Positions 23,102 through 23,924 of a stretch of 23,924 nucleotides of DNA are shown here, in pieces. The notes beneath the pieces are model-generated. The model had not been told where the DNA came from, did no database searches, and saw only the letters and a program-made list of their open reading frames with translations. The position numbers were made by a program, and so were the translations under genes. Position 1 is the first letter of the stretch; each line of letters starts with the position of its first letter. Location of the stretch: contig JBATTK010000075.1 in the NCBI GenBank assembly GCA_049670505.1, positions 1 through 23,924 of the forward strand, written 5' to 3'. Origin of the DNA: JBATTK01 sp049670505. GTDB taxonomy: Bacteria > Bacteroidota > Bacteroidia > Flavobacteriales > Flavobacteriaceae.

Positions 23102-23788
23102 TTATTTGCCAAATTCTGTGAGTACCGTGCTACTCATCAAATCCCCGTTTTTTTTATAGGTTTCCTGTTTAACCATTCCTACACCTTCTGCCAGCCACAC
23201 TCGTGATGGAAAGGTGTGCTTGGCCATCATCATTTTAGATTGGTTTTCGCTATAGACTACATAGCAATTATATGTTCCGGCAGGTGTGGTTACACTTTCT
23301 TGTCTTTCAACCTTCCTATTTAGCATATCAACGGTAGTATTCATATTCATACCGCCCATGCTAACTTTTAAAGTCACATTGGCATCTGCCAATTCCTGTC
23401 CCACTGATAAATCATTGGGCAATTCAATATCGGTGCCCGTAATCTCCATTTCCATATCCTTATACTGCTCCATCATCTGTTTGGGCACCAAGGATTCATA
23501 GTCAATTCTTACCATGTTCCCCGTGCAAGAAAAAGTATAATCTTGGTCATAGACCTTCTTGCCCTTGTTATCGGTAAAGGAAATATCCATTGTTGCCGTA
23601 GTGGTATCACCATTATCGGCTACGGTGGTCACTTTATAGTCGGCCGTACCCTCCGTTTTCCCTTTTTTGTTGTAGGAAGTATACTGAAAATTGGTGCCTT
23701 CCTCCATGGGATAGAACCTACTGCAGTTTTGGGCGATTACGGAAGAAGAAATGAATGAAATGAGGCATAGGGCAATAAGTGTTCTCAT
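23102..23788 (-). CDS. secreted TapB/DUF3108-like protein
   Basis: A 228-residue protein with a signal peptide (MRTLIALCLISFISSSVIAQ). The mature part begins NCSRFYPMEEGTNFQYTSYN, the typical entry strand of the DUF3108/TapB-like beta-barrel, and closes with TTPAGTYNCYVVYSENQ, then RVWLAEGVGMVKQETY, which are its hallmark final strands. The family is periplasmic or outer-membrane-facing with no agreed function. It has its own terminator. Upstream are a possible short leader peptide and a heptanucleotide array. Confidence 0.82.
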   Translation of the reverse strand: MRTLIALCLISFISSSVIAQNCSRFYPMEEGTNFQYTSYNKKGKTEGTADYKVTTVADNGDTTTATMDISFTDNKGKKVYDQDYTFSCTGNMVRIDYESLVPKQMMEQYKDMEMEITGTDIELPNDLSVGQELADANVTLKVSMGGMNMNTTVDMLNRKVERQESVTTPAGTYNCYVVYSENQSKMMMAKHTFPSRVWLAEGVGMVKQETYKKNGDLMSSTVLTEFGK

Positions 23789-23835
23789 AATGCTAGTATT
23801 ATTAAGTTATTGATTATTAAGTTTTTATTTTTCAT
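23785..23835 (-). other. possible 16-codon upstream reading frame
   Basis: ATG 23835-23833 opens MKNKNLIINNLIILAL and stops at TGA 23787-23785, which overlaps the ATG of the TapB-like gene by two bases (ATGA). This would be a translational-coupling arrangement if translated. The composition is A/T-rich, so it may be chance. Confidence 0.2.
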
Positions 23836-23840
23836 ACTAC

Positions 23841-23924
23841 TCTGAACTCTGAACTCTGAACTCTGAACTCTGAACTCTGAACTCTGAACTCTGAACTCTG
23901 AACTCTGAACTCTGAACTCTGAAC
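23841..23924. repeat. heptanucleotide tandem array (TCTGAAC)n, at least 12 perfect copies
   Basis: Twelve uninterrupted copies of TCTGAAC run from 23841 to the last base of the window, so the array may continue. It begins 53 bases upstream of the TapB-like ATG, where that gene's promoter would be expected. Perfect copies point to recent slippage. Confidence 0.95.

Overview
The window looks like chromosomal DNA of a marine-type member of the Flavobacteriaceae (Bacteroidetes). The basis is: low-to-moderate GC; weak or absent Shine-Dalgarno sequences; several matches to the Bacteroidetes -7 promoter element TAnnTTTG; a one-piece hybrid histidine kinase with a C-terminal AraC domain; a membrane-tethered LuxR-type regulator; a DUF5117/DUF4953-type zinc metalloprotease; and many small lipoproteins. 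I see no phage, IS element, CRISPR array, rRNA or tRNA.

Layout. 1-564 (minus): the start of a DUF4136-like lipoprotein, cut by the window edge, and a 52-residue Cys-rich DUF5522-like protein. 766-4132 (plus): a tight four-gene operon of a small HExxH membrane protein, a PLP enzyme of the ACC deaminase/D-cysteine desulfhydrase family, a lipoprotein glucosaminidase with LysM, and hemL. 4414-6150 (plus): a Tat-exported PhoD-type phosphatase. It converges through a long palindrome on a minus-strand block with a Spy-like periplasmic protein, a 51-residue membrane peptide and the large zinc metalloprotease. 10044-11555 (plus): two neighbouring paralogous secreted proteins built from 35-residue acidic repeats, the least explained genes here. 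11615-14835 (minus): a DASS anion symporter and lysS. 14908-16980 (minus): a thioredoxin-TPR protein and a membrane-bound LuxR-type regulator, the latter divergent from a Pmp3/YqaE peptide (17085-17240). 17439-18934 (plus): a lipoprotein and lipB. 18968-23788 (minus): a collagen-like lipoprotein, a 52-residue unknown, the hybrid sensor kinase and a secreted TapB/DUF3108-like protein. The window ends inside a perfect heptanucleotide tandem array.

How the genes fit together. Most are housekeeping (hemL, lysS, lipB) or envelope functions: cell-wall hydrolysis, exported phosphatase and protease, lipoproteins, anion uptake and two signal-transduction proteins anchored in the inner membrane. Neighbouring transcription units are cleanly separated by intrinsic terminators, several of them bidirectional between convergent genes. 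The best candidate for something undescribed is the pair of 35-residue-repeat proteins. Further points of interest are the heptamer array, a probably leaderless lipB mRNA, an orphan terminator/attenuator-like structure upstream of the first operon, and short genes that automatic annotation can miss (406-564, 6919-7074, 17085-17240, 19734-19892).
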